From an uncultured Bacilli bacterium (GTDB taxonomy: Bacteria > Bacillota_I > Bacilli_A > RF39 > UBA660): a stretch of DNA of 6,241 nucleotides. The notes beneath the pieces are model-generated. The model saw only the letters and a program-made list of their open reading frames with translations, was not told the DNA's origin and did no database searches. Shown here piece by piece: positions 1 through 5,676 of the stretch (its first letter is position 1; each line of letters starts with the position of its first letter). The stretch is taken from assembly GCA_947624095.1 (NCBI GenBank), contig CANQIR010000060.1, forward strand, positions 1-6,241. Direction: 5' to 3'. The translations under genes were made by a program, and so were the position numbers.

Positions 1-60
1 CTAATTTATTTAAATATATTTAAAATATATCTAAACCTATTTAATTTTACCTGTTGACTT

Positions 61-381
61 TTACCAGATGTTCTTTTCATTAAAATTATCATAATGATTG
101 AAACTAATATAAACTAACTGAACCTTTTCTATTTCATTATTATCAAGACTTATAATCAATCTTATTTGATTATCATTTAATCTAAAAGAATAAAAACTAT
201 TTAAATTATATTTTAATCTTTCAAAATCATATAACATAGCTACTGGATTATTATTTAATTCTTGAAAATTGGTAGAATTTTCAATTAATTCTATTATCTT
301 ATTTAAAATTTCTAATTCTTTCTTATACTTCTTTAACTTCTTATATGTATTATCATAACTCTTCGTATATTGAATTGTCAT
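61..381 (-). CDS. RelE/YafQ-like toxin-type protein (putative mRNA interferase), no visible antitoxin
   Basis: A protein of 106 residues with the layout of the RelE/ParE/YafQ toxin superfamily. It has a lysine-rich N-terminal helical half (about residues 8-38, with KKLKKYKKELEIL) followed by beta strands. The strand pattern FYSFRLNDNQIRLII (63-77) resembles the 'sfRi..dyRliy' core strands, and the C-terminal ISFNHYDNF (about 93-101) carries the family's usual late histidine. Known members cleave mRNA at the ribosome and are neutralised by a DNA-binding antitoxin; the activity here is inferred. The start is placed at the ATG at 381 because it has a perfect AGGAGG 5 nt upstream. An in-frame ATG at 417 would add 12 residues but lies right after the -10 box, at or before the transcription start. 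The gene is separated from murD2 by a terminator and has its own promoter. Some usual catalytic residues are not obvious, so it could be a degenerate or divergent member. Confidence 0.62.
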   Translation of the reverse strand: MTIQYTKSYDNTYKKLKKYKKELEILNKIIELIENSTNFQELNNNPVAMLYDFERLKYNLNSFYSFRLNDNQIRLIISLDNNEIEKVQLVYISFNHYDNFNEKNIW

Positions 382-386
382 TAAAA

Positions 387-392
387 CCTCCT
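387..392 (-). promoter_or_regulatory. Shine-Dalgarno that fixes the toxin start
   Basis: Perfect AGGAGG on the minus strand, 5 nt before the ATG at 381. The upstream in-frame ATG at 417 has no such site ahead of it, so this site decides the start codon. Confidence 0.85.
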
Positions 393-417
393 GATTTTTT
401 CTCCCTCCGCTATTCAT

Positions 418-446
418 ATATTAACATATAGGTTAACATATGTCAA
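418..446 (-). promoter_or_regulatory. Promoter of the RelE-like gene
   Basis: Minus-strand TTGACA (441-446), a 17-bp spacer, and TAATAT (418-423). The -35 is a full consensus match and the -10 matches at four of six positions. An A-run just upstream of the -35 could act as an UP-type element. The predicted transcript start is near 411, leaving about 30 nt of leader before the ATG at 381. Confidence 0.78.
421..441 (+). repeat. Two 9-bp direct repeats in the toxin promoter (possible operator)
   Basis: TTAACATAT occurs at 421-429 and again at 433-441, a repeat period of 12 bp. Together they span the promoter spacer and reach into both the -10 and the -35 boxes. The stretch also contains the small palindromes GTTAAC and CATATG. 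Repeats in this position suit a repressor such as an antitoxin. The region is AT-rich, so chance is possible. Confidence 0.4.
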
Positions 447-481
447 TTTTTTGTAAGACTTAAAAATACTTATTAATCATC

Positions 482-509
482 AAAAAAACAGCATCCTAAA
501 ATGCTATTT
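482..509 (-). terminator. Intrinsic terminator after murD2
   Basis: On the minus strand, AAATAGCATT (500-509) pairs with GATGCTGTTT (486-495) around a TTAG loop. The stem is 10 bp including two G-T wobbles, and a run of seven T (482-488) overlaps its foot. It begins about 10 nt after the murD2 stop and separates the mur pair from the toxin gene. Confidence 0.85.
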
Positions 510-519
510 ACATTTCTAA

Positions 520-1860
520 CTAATCAATTTTACCTTTTATTAATTCCTTAAATTTATCTCCCTTTTCCGCATAATTTTTAAAATGACTATATGAAGCTGC
601 TGCTGGTGATAAAATACAAACCGTATTTTTATTTGTTACCTCTTTAGCAATCCGACAAGCTTCCTCTAATGTTTCTGCTAAATAAACCCTATCTTTAGGT
701 AGCTCCTTAGCAATACTATAACCAGTTTCTGGCATACAGATAAAATGTTCAATCTTTGTATTCTTTAAAAATTCTGCAAACCCTGCATAAGAAATACCTC
801 TGTCCATTCCTCCAAATATTAACGTATTAATATTATCTATTGCTTTTATTGCATTAATAGTTGCTTCCGGTATAGTTGCGAGCGTGTCAACATAATACTC
901 TACCCCATCAACTACACCAATAGATTCTAGACGATAAGGAATCGGTTTAAATTCTTGAATCGCTTTCAAAGTTTTCTCATCATCCAATCCTAAAATCTTA
1001 CTAACCATATAAGCTACAATTATATTTTCCAAATTATGTTTACCTTTTAAATTTATCTTTATCTTTGCATCAAAAGCAAATACATCCTGATAATAAACAG
1101 CACCATCCCTAAGATATACCATTGCTTCCTTACTCATATCTACGGGACATTTTATACCTCTAAAATTACTTTGCTTAATCATCTTATTTAAATTTTCATT
1201 ATCTTGGCAATATACCATATAGTCATTAACTGTTTGATACTTAAACATCTTCATCTTTGCTTTATAGTATTGCTCTACTCCTCCAGTATGGTCTAAATGA
1301 TCTTGAAATAAATTAAGAACAACCCCAATATGTGGTGAAACATCTATATATTCTAGTTGATGACTAGACATCTCTATCACTATATAAGTATCATTATGAA
1401 TATCATCCAAAATATCAAATATAGGTACCCCCATATTACCTGCTACTACTACATCCACTCCATTTGCTTGTAATATTTGATAAATTAATAAAGTTGTTGT
1501 CGTCTTTCCCTTAGTCCCCGTAACTCCAATAACTCTATCTCTAGCTACTTCTAAAAGTAACTCTAACTGACTAGTAATCTTTAAACTACTAACATCCAAG
1601 TCTTTTAAAGTAATTCCCGGTGACTTAATAATTAAATCATATTTATCTAACTCATTTAAATAAGTATCACCGTATACAAACCTTACTAAATTATCACCTT
1701 TAACTAATTCATCATTACTCATATCATCTTTATCAATAATCGTTAAATTAATATCTGGTCTATATTTCCTTAATAAAGTATAAGTTGATTTTCCTTCTCT
1801 TCCAAAACCTAATACGGCAATATTTTTACCCAGTAATATATTTATAATCTTCTCAATCAT
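520..1860 (-). CDS. murD2: MurD-family ligase, probably the L-glutamate-adding MurD2 type
   Basis: A complete cytoplasmic Mur ligase of 446 residues, the usual MurD length. The N-terminal nucleotide-sugar-binding domain starts with LGFGREGKS (17-25). The central ATPase domain has the P-loop GTKGKTT (115-121), EMSSHQLE (163-170), NLFQDHLDHTGG (183-194), the likely carbamylated lysine K202 and GKHNLEN (273-279). The C-terminal domain begins near YRLE (309-312) and has GGMDRG (350-355) and LSPAAASYSHFKNY (417-430). Ordinary MurD joins D-glutamate to UDP-MurNAc-L-Ala. Here the usual NDSKATN motif reads VDTLATI (324-330), replacing the lysine equivalent to E. coli K319 by leucine, and the Asp after the late Ala-Ser is Ser425. 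These changes, and the overlap with a MurL-like gene, suggest the MurD2 variant that adds L-glutamate. The ATG at 1860 overlaps the murL end by 8 bp and has AAGGGG about 10 nt upstream, which implies translational coupling. That it is a Mur ligase is near certain; substrate stereochemistry is inferred. Confidence 0.85.
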   Translation of the reverse strand: MIEKIINILLGKNIAVLGFGREGKSTYTLLRKYRPDINLTIIDKDDMSNDELVKGDNLVRFVYGDTYLNELDKYDLIIKSPGITLKDLDVSSLKITSQLELLLEVARDRVIGVTGTKGKTTTTLLIYQILQANGVDVVVAGNMGVPIFDILDDIHNDTYIVIEMSSHQLEYIDVSPHIGVVLNLFQDHLDHTGGVEQYYKAKMKMFKYQTVNDYMVYCQDNENLNKMIKQSNFRGIKCPVDMSKEAMVYLRDGAVYYQDVFAFDAKIKINLKGKHNLENIIVAYMVSKILGLDDEKTLKAIQEFKPIPYRLESIGVVDGVEYYVDTLATIPEATINAIKAIDNINTLIFGGMDRGISYAGFAEFLKNTKIEHFICMPETGYSIAKELPKDRVYLAETLEEACRIAKEVTNKNTVCILSPAAASYSHFKNYAEKGDKFKELIKGKID

Positions 1861-3199
1861 TCCCCATAAACCCCTTTAGTAATTTTTCTTCTTCTAAAGA
1901 TAAACTATTTTTTTTACTATAAAAATGCTCTAAATCTTTCTCTAGAATTTCTTCATCATAATAATTTTCATAATAATATTCTAATAAATACGGCAATTTA
2001 TTTTTATCTAATCGTTTTATCACCTTAGTAACTGCATAATTTATTTCTTCAAATGTTCCCACACAATCAAATGGTTTTACATTCCTCTTGCCTAACAATT
2101 CTAAAAATAAATCTAATAATTCCTTATCCTCAAATAAATCCTTCCCAAATATTGCCACTAATTCATCTTTATATAAAAATGGTGCTAATAAAGAATAAAC
2201 AAACAAACACTTTGCACACTTACAACACCATTTCCAAGGCACCTCTTTACTCCCCGGATTACAACTTTTAAATATTTGATGAAATCTTTTATCTTTGGCA
2301 AAAAGCATTGCTATTTGATATTCACTTAATGGTCTTAAAAAAGAATAATACTTTATCTCCTTATTTAAAAACTCTCTAGCATAATCTTGAAAGTCTTTCT
2401 CAAATTCATAAGATTTTGAATATTGATGATTAATCTTTGTCCCAACTACATTAGCTTCATTAGAACTACTCTCATTAGATAAAACAATATATTTTTTATT
2501 ATTCAAATATGCCGTTAAAAAAGATACAAAAGCCACCATAGCTGAAAAAGGTGTATGACCATTTAAAAACCCATCTTCATTAAGTTCCAATAAACCTAAG
2601 TCAATATTTCTTTTAATTTTATAAATATCCTTATCTTCATACCCTGCTACATATGCACAATCAAGCATTACTTCTTTAGCATTAATAATAAAGCAACTAC
2701 TATCCTTCTTTGGATATATACTTAAAGTTACACAAGAATCCTTGCCACCCCCAATAGCAATTAAACTACCTATCCCCTCATAACTAACTTCCTTATCATA
2801 CGCCGGTCCATTACATACTATTTCCAAAAAATTATCATAATCTACTTCCAGTTTGTTAACATAGAAAAACTCCCCTAAACCATAATAATAAACCTTTTTA
2901 AAAAATTCTTTTTGCTTATCCGTAATCGTTCCACAGTTTACTAAAATATTAGGTGATATTACGGCTTTCCAATAACTAACCATCTCTAATAAACCTATAT
3001 TAAAAGCTAATTTATTAACCATATCCTTATCAATATCTTTATTATTCCAAGGAATAACTAACCGATGTTTAATTTTCTTTAAATTAACAATCTCATAATC
3101 AAATACCAATTCTACTTCCTCTAAACCATAATTAACTACAAACTTATCAAAAATAAAAGTATCATATTTTCTAATTTCTTCTAAAGACTTTCTAATCAT
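1853..3199 (-). CDS. murL: MurL-like UDP-MurNAc-L-Ala-L-Glu epimerase
   Basis: A 448-residue cytoplasmic protein that I recognise as the MurL type. In Xanthomonas oryzae, MurL uses ATP and Mg2+ to invert the terminal L-Glu of UDP-MurNAc-L-Ala-L-Glu to D-Glu. Visible motifs are a PP-loop-like ATP site GGGKDS (150-155) after strand SLIAI, NGHTPFSAMVAFVS (213-226), SNESSSNEANV (241-251), NHQYSKSYEFEKDF (257-270), and a cysteine cluster (C313, C325, C326, C328, C331, the last four as CCKCAKC) that could bind metal. The N-terminal 130 residues are less recognisable, and the last 60 are acidic and helical. It has its own promoter and AAGGA about 9 nt before the ATG, and its TGA stop lies inside the start of the MurD-family gene, so the two are made together. 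The neighbour strongly supports a role in peptidoglycan precursor synthesis. A different PP-loop ATPase (QueC- or ThiI-like) is the main alternative, but the HTPFS and NHQYSKS blocks do not fit those families. Confidence 0.8.
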   Translation of the reverse strand: MIRKSLEEIRKYDTFIFDKFVVNYGLEEVELVFDYEIVNLKKIKHRLVIPWNNKDIDKDMVNKLAFNIGLLEMVSYWKAVISPNILVNCGTITDKQKEFFKKVYYYGLGEFFYVNKLEVDYDNFLEIVCNGPAYDKEVSYEGIGSLIAIGGGKDSCVTLSIYPKKDSSCFIINAKEVMLDCAYVAGYEDKDIYKIKRNIDLGLLELNEDGFLNGHTPFSAMVAFVSFLTAYLNNKKYIVLSNESSSNEANVVGTKINHQYSKSYEFEKDFQDYAREFLNKEIKYYSFLRPLSEYQIAMLFAKDKRFHQIFKSCNPGSKEVPWKWCCKCAKCLFVYSLLAPFLYKDELVAIFGKDLFEDKELLDLFLELLGKRNVKPFDCVGTFEEINYAVTKVIKRLDKNKLPYLLEYYYENYYDEEILEKDLEHFYSKKNSLSLEEEKLLKGFMGND

Positions 3200-3233
3200 C
3201 CTAAATTCCTTCTTTAATAATGCTATTAAGCTA

Positions 3234-3242
3234 ATTATAACA
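3234..3242 (-). promoter_or_regulatory. Extended -10 promoter of murL-murD2
   Basis: Minus-strand TGTTATAAT: a perfect TATAAT (3234-3239) with the TG of an extended -10 element one base upstream. No good -35 sits 16-18 bp ahead (best TGAAGT at 18 bp). The predicted start near 3227 gives a leader of about 28 nt before the ATG at 3199. No intrinsic terminator is visible between the DUF2130 gene and this promoter (3243-3358), so read-through from upstream is also possible. Confidence 0.6.
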
Positions 3243-3358
3243 AATTTTTACCTATTTACTTCATATTAATTATTGAATCTGTAAAATAACTAATTTACTT
3301 ACTTAATCTTTAATATATCATATGAAAATTGGTCCATTTTGTTTTATATTCCAACTAT

Positions 3359-4582
3359 CTACTCATCTTCCTCAATATCATTTGTTTCTAATAAATCTAC
3401 CTTACTATTACCTAATTCTTCAAACATTTTCTTCATCGTTGGATTATTTCTTGTTAATTTCTTTATCGTCAAATCATCTACTTTATTATTAGCTATTCTT
3501 AAATTATCATCTGTCTTCAATAAATGTTCCTTAGTCTTCTGTAAATGTTCAATCGTCTTATCTATCTCTTCAATAGCTTTGCTAAATCTTTCACTAGCTA
3601 AGCGATAATTTCTTCCAAAACTTTCTTTAAAAATATTTATATTTTCTTCAAAATGCGTAACATCAATATTCTGATTTCTAATTCTTTCTAATTCCTGACG
3701 ATACTCTAACGATTTAAAAGCCGAATTTCTAATTAATGTAATAATTGGAATAAAAAATTGAGGTCTTATAACATACATCTTCTCATATAAATGTGACATA
3801 TCAACTATTCCATCATTATATAAATCATTATTAGCTTCCAACATTGATACTAAAATAGCATATTCACAATTCTTTTCTCGTCTATCTTTATCTAATTCTT
3901 TTAAGAAATCCTCATTCTTATGCTTAGATGCTGTCTCATCAGCTTCATTTTTCATTTCAAACATTATAGATACAATTTCATTACCATCATTATCATAATC
4001 TCTAAATATAAAATCACCTTTAGATCCTGAACTAGCATCATTATCTTTATCAAAATAAGCATTCTTAAACAAAGGTCTTAATCTATTAAATTCCAAATTA
4101 CAATGTTGCTCCAAAGATTCCCCTATCATCTTTGTCGATTGCTTAGTCTTAAAATCCTTATAATAAGCAATCTGTTCATCCTTATCTTTTAATTTAATTT
4201 CATAAGTTTCCTTAATCGACTTTTCCTTTAATTCATATTCCTTTGCTTTTAACTGTAACTCCCCATTTAAAGAATCTATTTTTCTATCCTTCTCTGTCAT
4301 ACTTTCTTGAATTTTTAATTGATTTTTTGATTCCTGAATCTCTAATTGTTTTTTTAAATTATTAATTTCTAAAGTTTTATCACTTAATTCCTTTTGTAAT
4401 TCCTTTTCTACTCGGACTTCCGCTAATTTTATAGCATTTTCTTTATCTGTTTTATAATGTTCTTCTCTTTCTTTTATTTCTTTTTCAAATTCGCTATCTC
4501 TAACTTGTTTAACAATTGAATCATAATCACTTTCATCTATTTGAAATACTGTTCCACATTTTGGGCATTTAATCTTTTCCAT
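3359..4582 (-). CDS. DUF2130-family protein: Cys knuckle, coiled coil, nuclease-like domain
   Basis: A 407-residue protein of the DUF2130 (COG4487-like) type with no established function. It opens with CPKCGTVF (6-13), half of a zinc ribbon with no second pair in the expected place. Residues about 28-150 are Lys/Glu-rich coiled coil, with a short internal repeat, QLEIQESKN then QLKIQESMT (79-96). The conserved domain (about 150-295) has GESLE (154-158), GDFIFRD (189-195) and FEMKNE (208-213). The spacing E155, D190, E209-x-K211 looks like a PD-(D/E)xK nuclease core. A second helical stretch (about 325-375) and an acidic tail ending EEDE follow. There is no signal peptide or membrane segment. 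The ATG at 4582 is preceded by GGGAG, about 8-10 nt upstream. It stands alone between the rpsI terminator and the murL promoter; its own promoter is weak in sequence (best TTGCCC with GATATT at 18 bp). The family assignment is fairly sure; nuclease activity is only inferred. Confidence 0.78.
   Translation of the reverse strand: MEKIKCPKCGTVFQIDESDYDSIVKQVRDSEFEKEIKEREEHYKTDKENAIKLAEVRVEKELQKELSDKTLEINNLKKQLEIQESKNQLKIQESMTEKDRKIDSLNGELQLKAKEYELKEKSIKETYEIKLKDKDEQIAYYKDFKTKQSTKMIGESLEQHCNLEFNRLRPLFKNAYFDKDNDASSGSKGDFIFRDYDNDGNEIVSIMFEMKNEADETASKHKNEDFLKELDKDRREKNCEYAILVSMLEANNDLYNDGIVDMSHLYEKMYVIRPQFFIPIITLIRNSAFKSLEYRQELERIRNQNIDVTHFEENINIFKESFGRNYRLASERFSKAIEEIDKTIEHLQKTKEHLLKTDDNLRIANNKVDDLTIKKLTRNNPTMKKMFEELGNSKVDLLETNDIEEDE
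4295..4348 (-). repeat. Imperfect 27-bp tandem repeat inside the DUF2130 coiled coil
   Basis: Two adjacent 27-bp units encode QLEIQESKN and QLKIQESMT (residues 79-96). The shared QL-x-IQES core suggests a small in-frame duplication that lengthened the coiled coil. Confidence 0.5.
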
Positions 4583-4656
4583 TTTATCACTCTCCCATTC
4601 ATTTGCTATCTATATTTTAATACAAAATATCTTTCATTACCATTAAAAAGGGCAAG

Positions 4657-4680
4657 AAAAAAAGTCCAATAATTGGACTT
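4657..4680 (-). terminator. Intrinsic terminator after rpsI
   Basis: On the minus strand AAGTCCAA pairs perfectly with TTGGACTT around a TTA loop (4662-4680), and a T-run (4657-4663) follows and overlaps the stem foot. It starts 15 nt after the rpsI stop and closes the rplM-rpsI transcript. Confidence 0.93.
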
Positions 4681-4695
4681 CCAACTGTAAATTGA

Positions 4696-5112
4696 TTATC
4701 TCTTTGAGAATTGTGGTGCTCTACGAGCTTTTTTAAGACCAGGTTTCTTTCTTTCTTTAACTCTTGGATCTCTAGTAACAAATCCTGCATCCTTTAAAAC
4801 TTTACGATAAGCATCATCTCTAGTTTGATCAGTATTCTTATCATATTCCATTAATGCTCTAGTAATACCTAATCTAATAGCACCTGTTTGACCAGAGAAG
4901 CCACCACCCTTAACAGTAACTTCAATATCAAATCTATCTTCATTACCAGTAGCTACTAAAGGTTGCTTTAAATCCATAACTAATGTAGGATAAGGCATAT
5001 ATTCATTAACATCTACACCATTAACTAAAATCTTTCCACTACCACTAGTCATTCTAACTTGAGCAGAAGATCTTTTTCTTCTACCAGTAGCAGTCCATAC
5101 TTGTTTAGCCAT
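4696..5112 (-). CDS. rpsI: 30S ribosomal protein S9
   Basis: S9 of the small ribosomal subunit, whose basic C-terminal tail reaches towards the P-site tRNA. Clear family marks are ATGRRKRSSAQVR (8-20), KGGGFSGQTGAIRLGI (68-83), TRDPRVKERKKPG (113-125) and the ending RRAPQFSKR (130-138). It has 138 residues where B. subtilis S9 has about 130. The extra residues form a polar insertion NTDQTRDD (about 93-100) between the ALMEYD helix and the YRKVLKDAG helix. The start at 5112 has a perfect AAGGAGG (5121-5127), 8 nt upstream, that overlaps the rplM stop codon. Only 13 bases separate the genes, so S9 and L13 are co-transcribed and probably translationally coupled, as in most bacteria. A strong terminator follows. 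Confidence 0.98.
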   Translation of the reverse strand: MAKQVWTATGRRKRSSAQVRMTSGSGKILVNGVDVNEYMPYPTLVMDLKQPLVATGNEDRFDIEVTVKGGGFSGQTGAIRLGITRALMEYDKNTDQTRDDAYRKVLKDAGFVTRDPRVKERKKPGLKKARRAPQFSKR

Positions 5113-5120
5113 CTAATAAA

Positions 5121-5127
5121 CCTCCTT
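5121..5127 (-). promoter_or_regulatory. rpsI Shine-Dalgarno overlapping the rplM stop
   Basis: AAGGAGG on the minus strand shares its first two bases with the TAA stop of rplM (5126-5128) and lies 8 nt before the rpsI ATG. A ribosome ending L13 would cover this site, which fits coupled, equal synthesis of L13 and S9. Confidence 0.85.
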
Positions 5128-5557
5128 AAAGAACTTTCATTTCTATTGGTTTTTGTGCTTGCTGATTATGATTTTCACCAGCATAAACAAATAGTTTCTT
5201 ATACATTTGTCTACCTAATCTTCCTTTAGGAAGCATTCCTTTGATAGCTCTTTCCATCATTTCCTCTGGATAATTCTCTATCATTTCTTGAGCATTTCTT
5301 TCTCTTAATCCTCCTGGATAACCACTATGATTGTAATACATCTTATCATTTAACTTATTACCAGTTAAATTAACTTTAGCTGCATTAACAATAATGACAT
5401 AGTCGCCGCAATCAACATGAGGAGTATATGTAGGTTTATGTTTACCTCTTAAGATACTAGCAGCTTTCGTAGCAACTCGTCCTAAACTAACTCCTTCAGC
5501 ATCAATTACATACCATTTACGATCTACAGTTTCTTTCTTTTCCATAAATGTTGTCAT
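5126..5557 (-). CDS. rplM: 50S ribosomal protein L13
   Basis: L13 is an early-assembly protein of the large ribosomal subunit. The 143 residues match the usual length of 142-145. Recognisable blocks are [20 protein letters not shown] (11-30), [17 protein letters not shown] (36-52), the signature region [11 protein letters not shown] (74-84), and [10 protein letters not shown] (107-116). The start at 5557 gives an N-terminus like that of B. subtilis L13 and has AAAGGA 7 nt upstream. The internal ATG four codons later would be too far from that site. It is the first gene of the rplM-rpsI unit, driven by the strong promoter just after truA and preceded by a structured leader that may allow feedback by L13. 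Confidence 0.98.
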   Translation of the reverse strand: MTTFMEKKETVDRKWYVIDAEGVSLGRVATKAASILRGKHKPTYTPHVDCGDYVIIVNAAKVNLTGNKLNDKMYYNHSGYPGGLRERNAQEMIENYPEEMMERAIKGMLPKGRLGRQMYKKLFVYAGENHNQQAQKPIEMKVL

Positions 5558-5632
5558 AATAATTTCCTTTCACTATCCCATATCTTTCTGCTTTCCCAGG
5601 GCATAAAATACTGGATAAATAAAATGTACCAT
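5558..5632 (-). ncRNA. rplM 5' leader, candidate L13 autoregulatory leader
   Basis: This is the untranslated leader between the predicted transcript start and the rplM ATG. TTATCC (5613-5618) can pair with GGATAG (5573-5578), with a small internal TGC/GCA helix (5601-5603 with 5589-5591). Alternatively CCAG (5611-5614) pairs with CTGG (5596-5599). The two folds share CC and exclude each other, and the GGATAG arm ends 3 nt before the AAAGGA ribosome-binding site. L13 leaders are known from rplM-rpsI operons of Bacilli. There is no T-run here, so control would be at translation. The match to the known leader family is from memory of its position and form, not a search. Confidence 0.5.
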
Positions 5633-5637
5633 TTAAA

Positions 5638-5666
5638 ATTATATTCAATTACCTCCTAAAAGTCAA
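5638..5666 (-). promoter_or_regulatory. Strong promoter of rplM-rpsI
   Basis: Minus-strand TTGACT (5661-5666), exactly 17 bp, then a perfect TATAAT (5638-5643). The -35 starts 10 bp after the truA stop. Predicted start is near 5631. Eleven of twelve consensus positions match, as expected for a ribosomal protein operon. The AGGAGG in the spacer (5653-5658) appears to be chance. Confidence 0.88.
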
Positions 5667-5676
5667 ACAATTTCGA

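Noticed and set aside
1..60. AT-rich partial palindromes downstream of the toxin gene
   Set aside because: There is no GC in the stems and no T-run. The composition alone explains the self-complementarity, and no minus-strand start codon for an antitoxin is present.
382..417. Longer toxin reading frame starting at the ATG at 417
   Set aside because: That ATG sits directly after the -10 box, at or before the transcript start, and lacks a ribosome-binding site. The ATG at 381 has a perfect one.
2053..2271. Plus-strand 72-codon reading frame inside the murL gene
   Set aside because: It is antisense to a clearly conserved protein, has no recognisable domain and reads as an AT-rich shadow.
3326..3341. 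AAAATTGGTCCATTTT, a near-palindrome followed by T-rich sequence on the plus strand
   Set aside because: The arms leave no room for a hairpin loop and no plus-strand gene precedes it, so it is not a convincing terminator.
3339..3608. Plus-strand 89-codon reading frame with Ser/Leu-rich hydrophobic content
   Set aside because: It is the complement of Lys/Asp/Glu-rich coiled-coil and tail codons of the DUF2130 gene. Antisense of such codons always looks hydrophobic.
4601..4655. Possible promoter for the DUF2130 gene and a 7-bp AT-only inverted repeat (ATATTTT/AAAATAT)
   Set aside because: No -35/-10 pair comes near consensus, and the inverted repeat is what an AT-only stretch gives by chance.
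5573..5632. A 19-codon reading frame from an ATG at the predicted rplM transcript start to a TAG inside the GGATAG arm
   Set aside because: It would need leaderless initiation and has no ribosome-binding site on the short transcript. It overlaps the structured leader and is more likely chance.
5653..5658. AGGAGG between truA and rplM, like a ribosome-binding site
   Set aside because: It lies inside the promoter spacer, and the nearest start codons are 3 nt (TTG) or about 20 nt (ATG) away, so it cannot serve a gene well.
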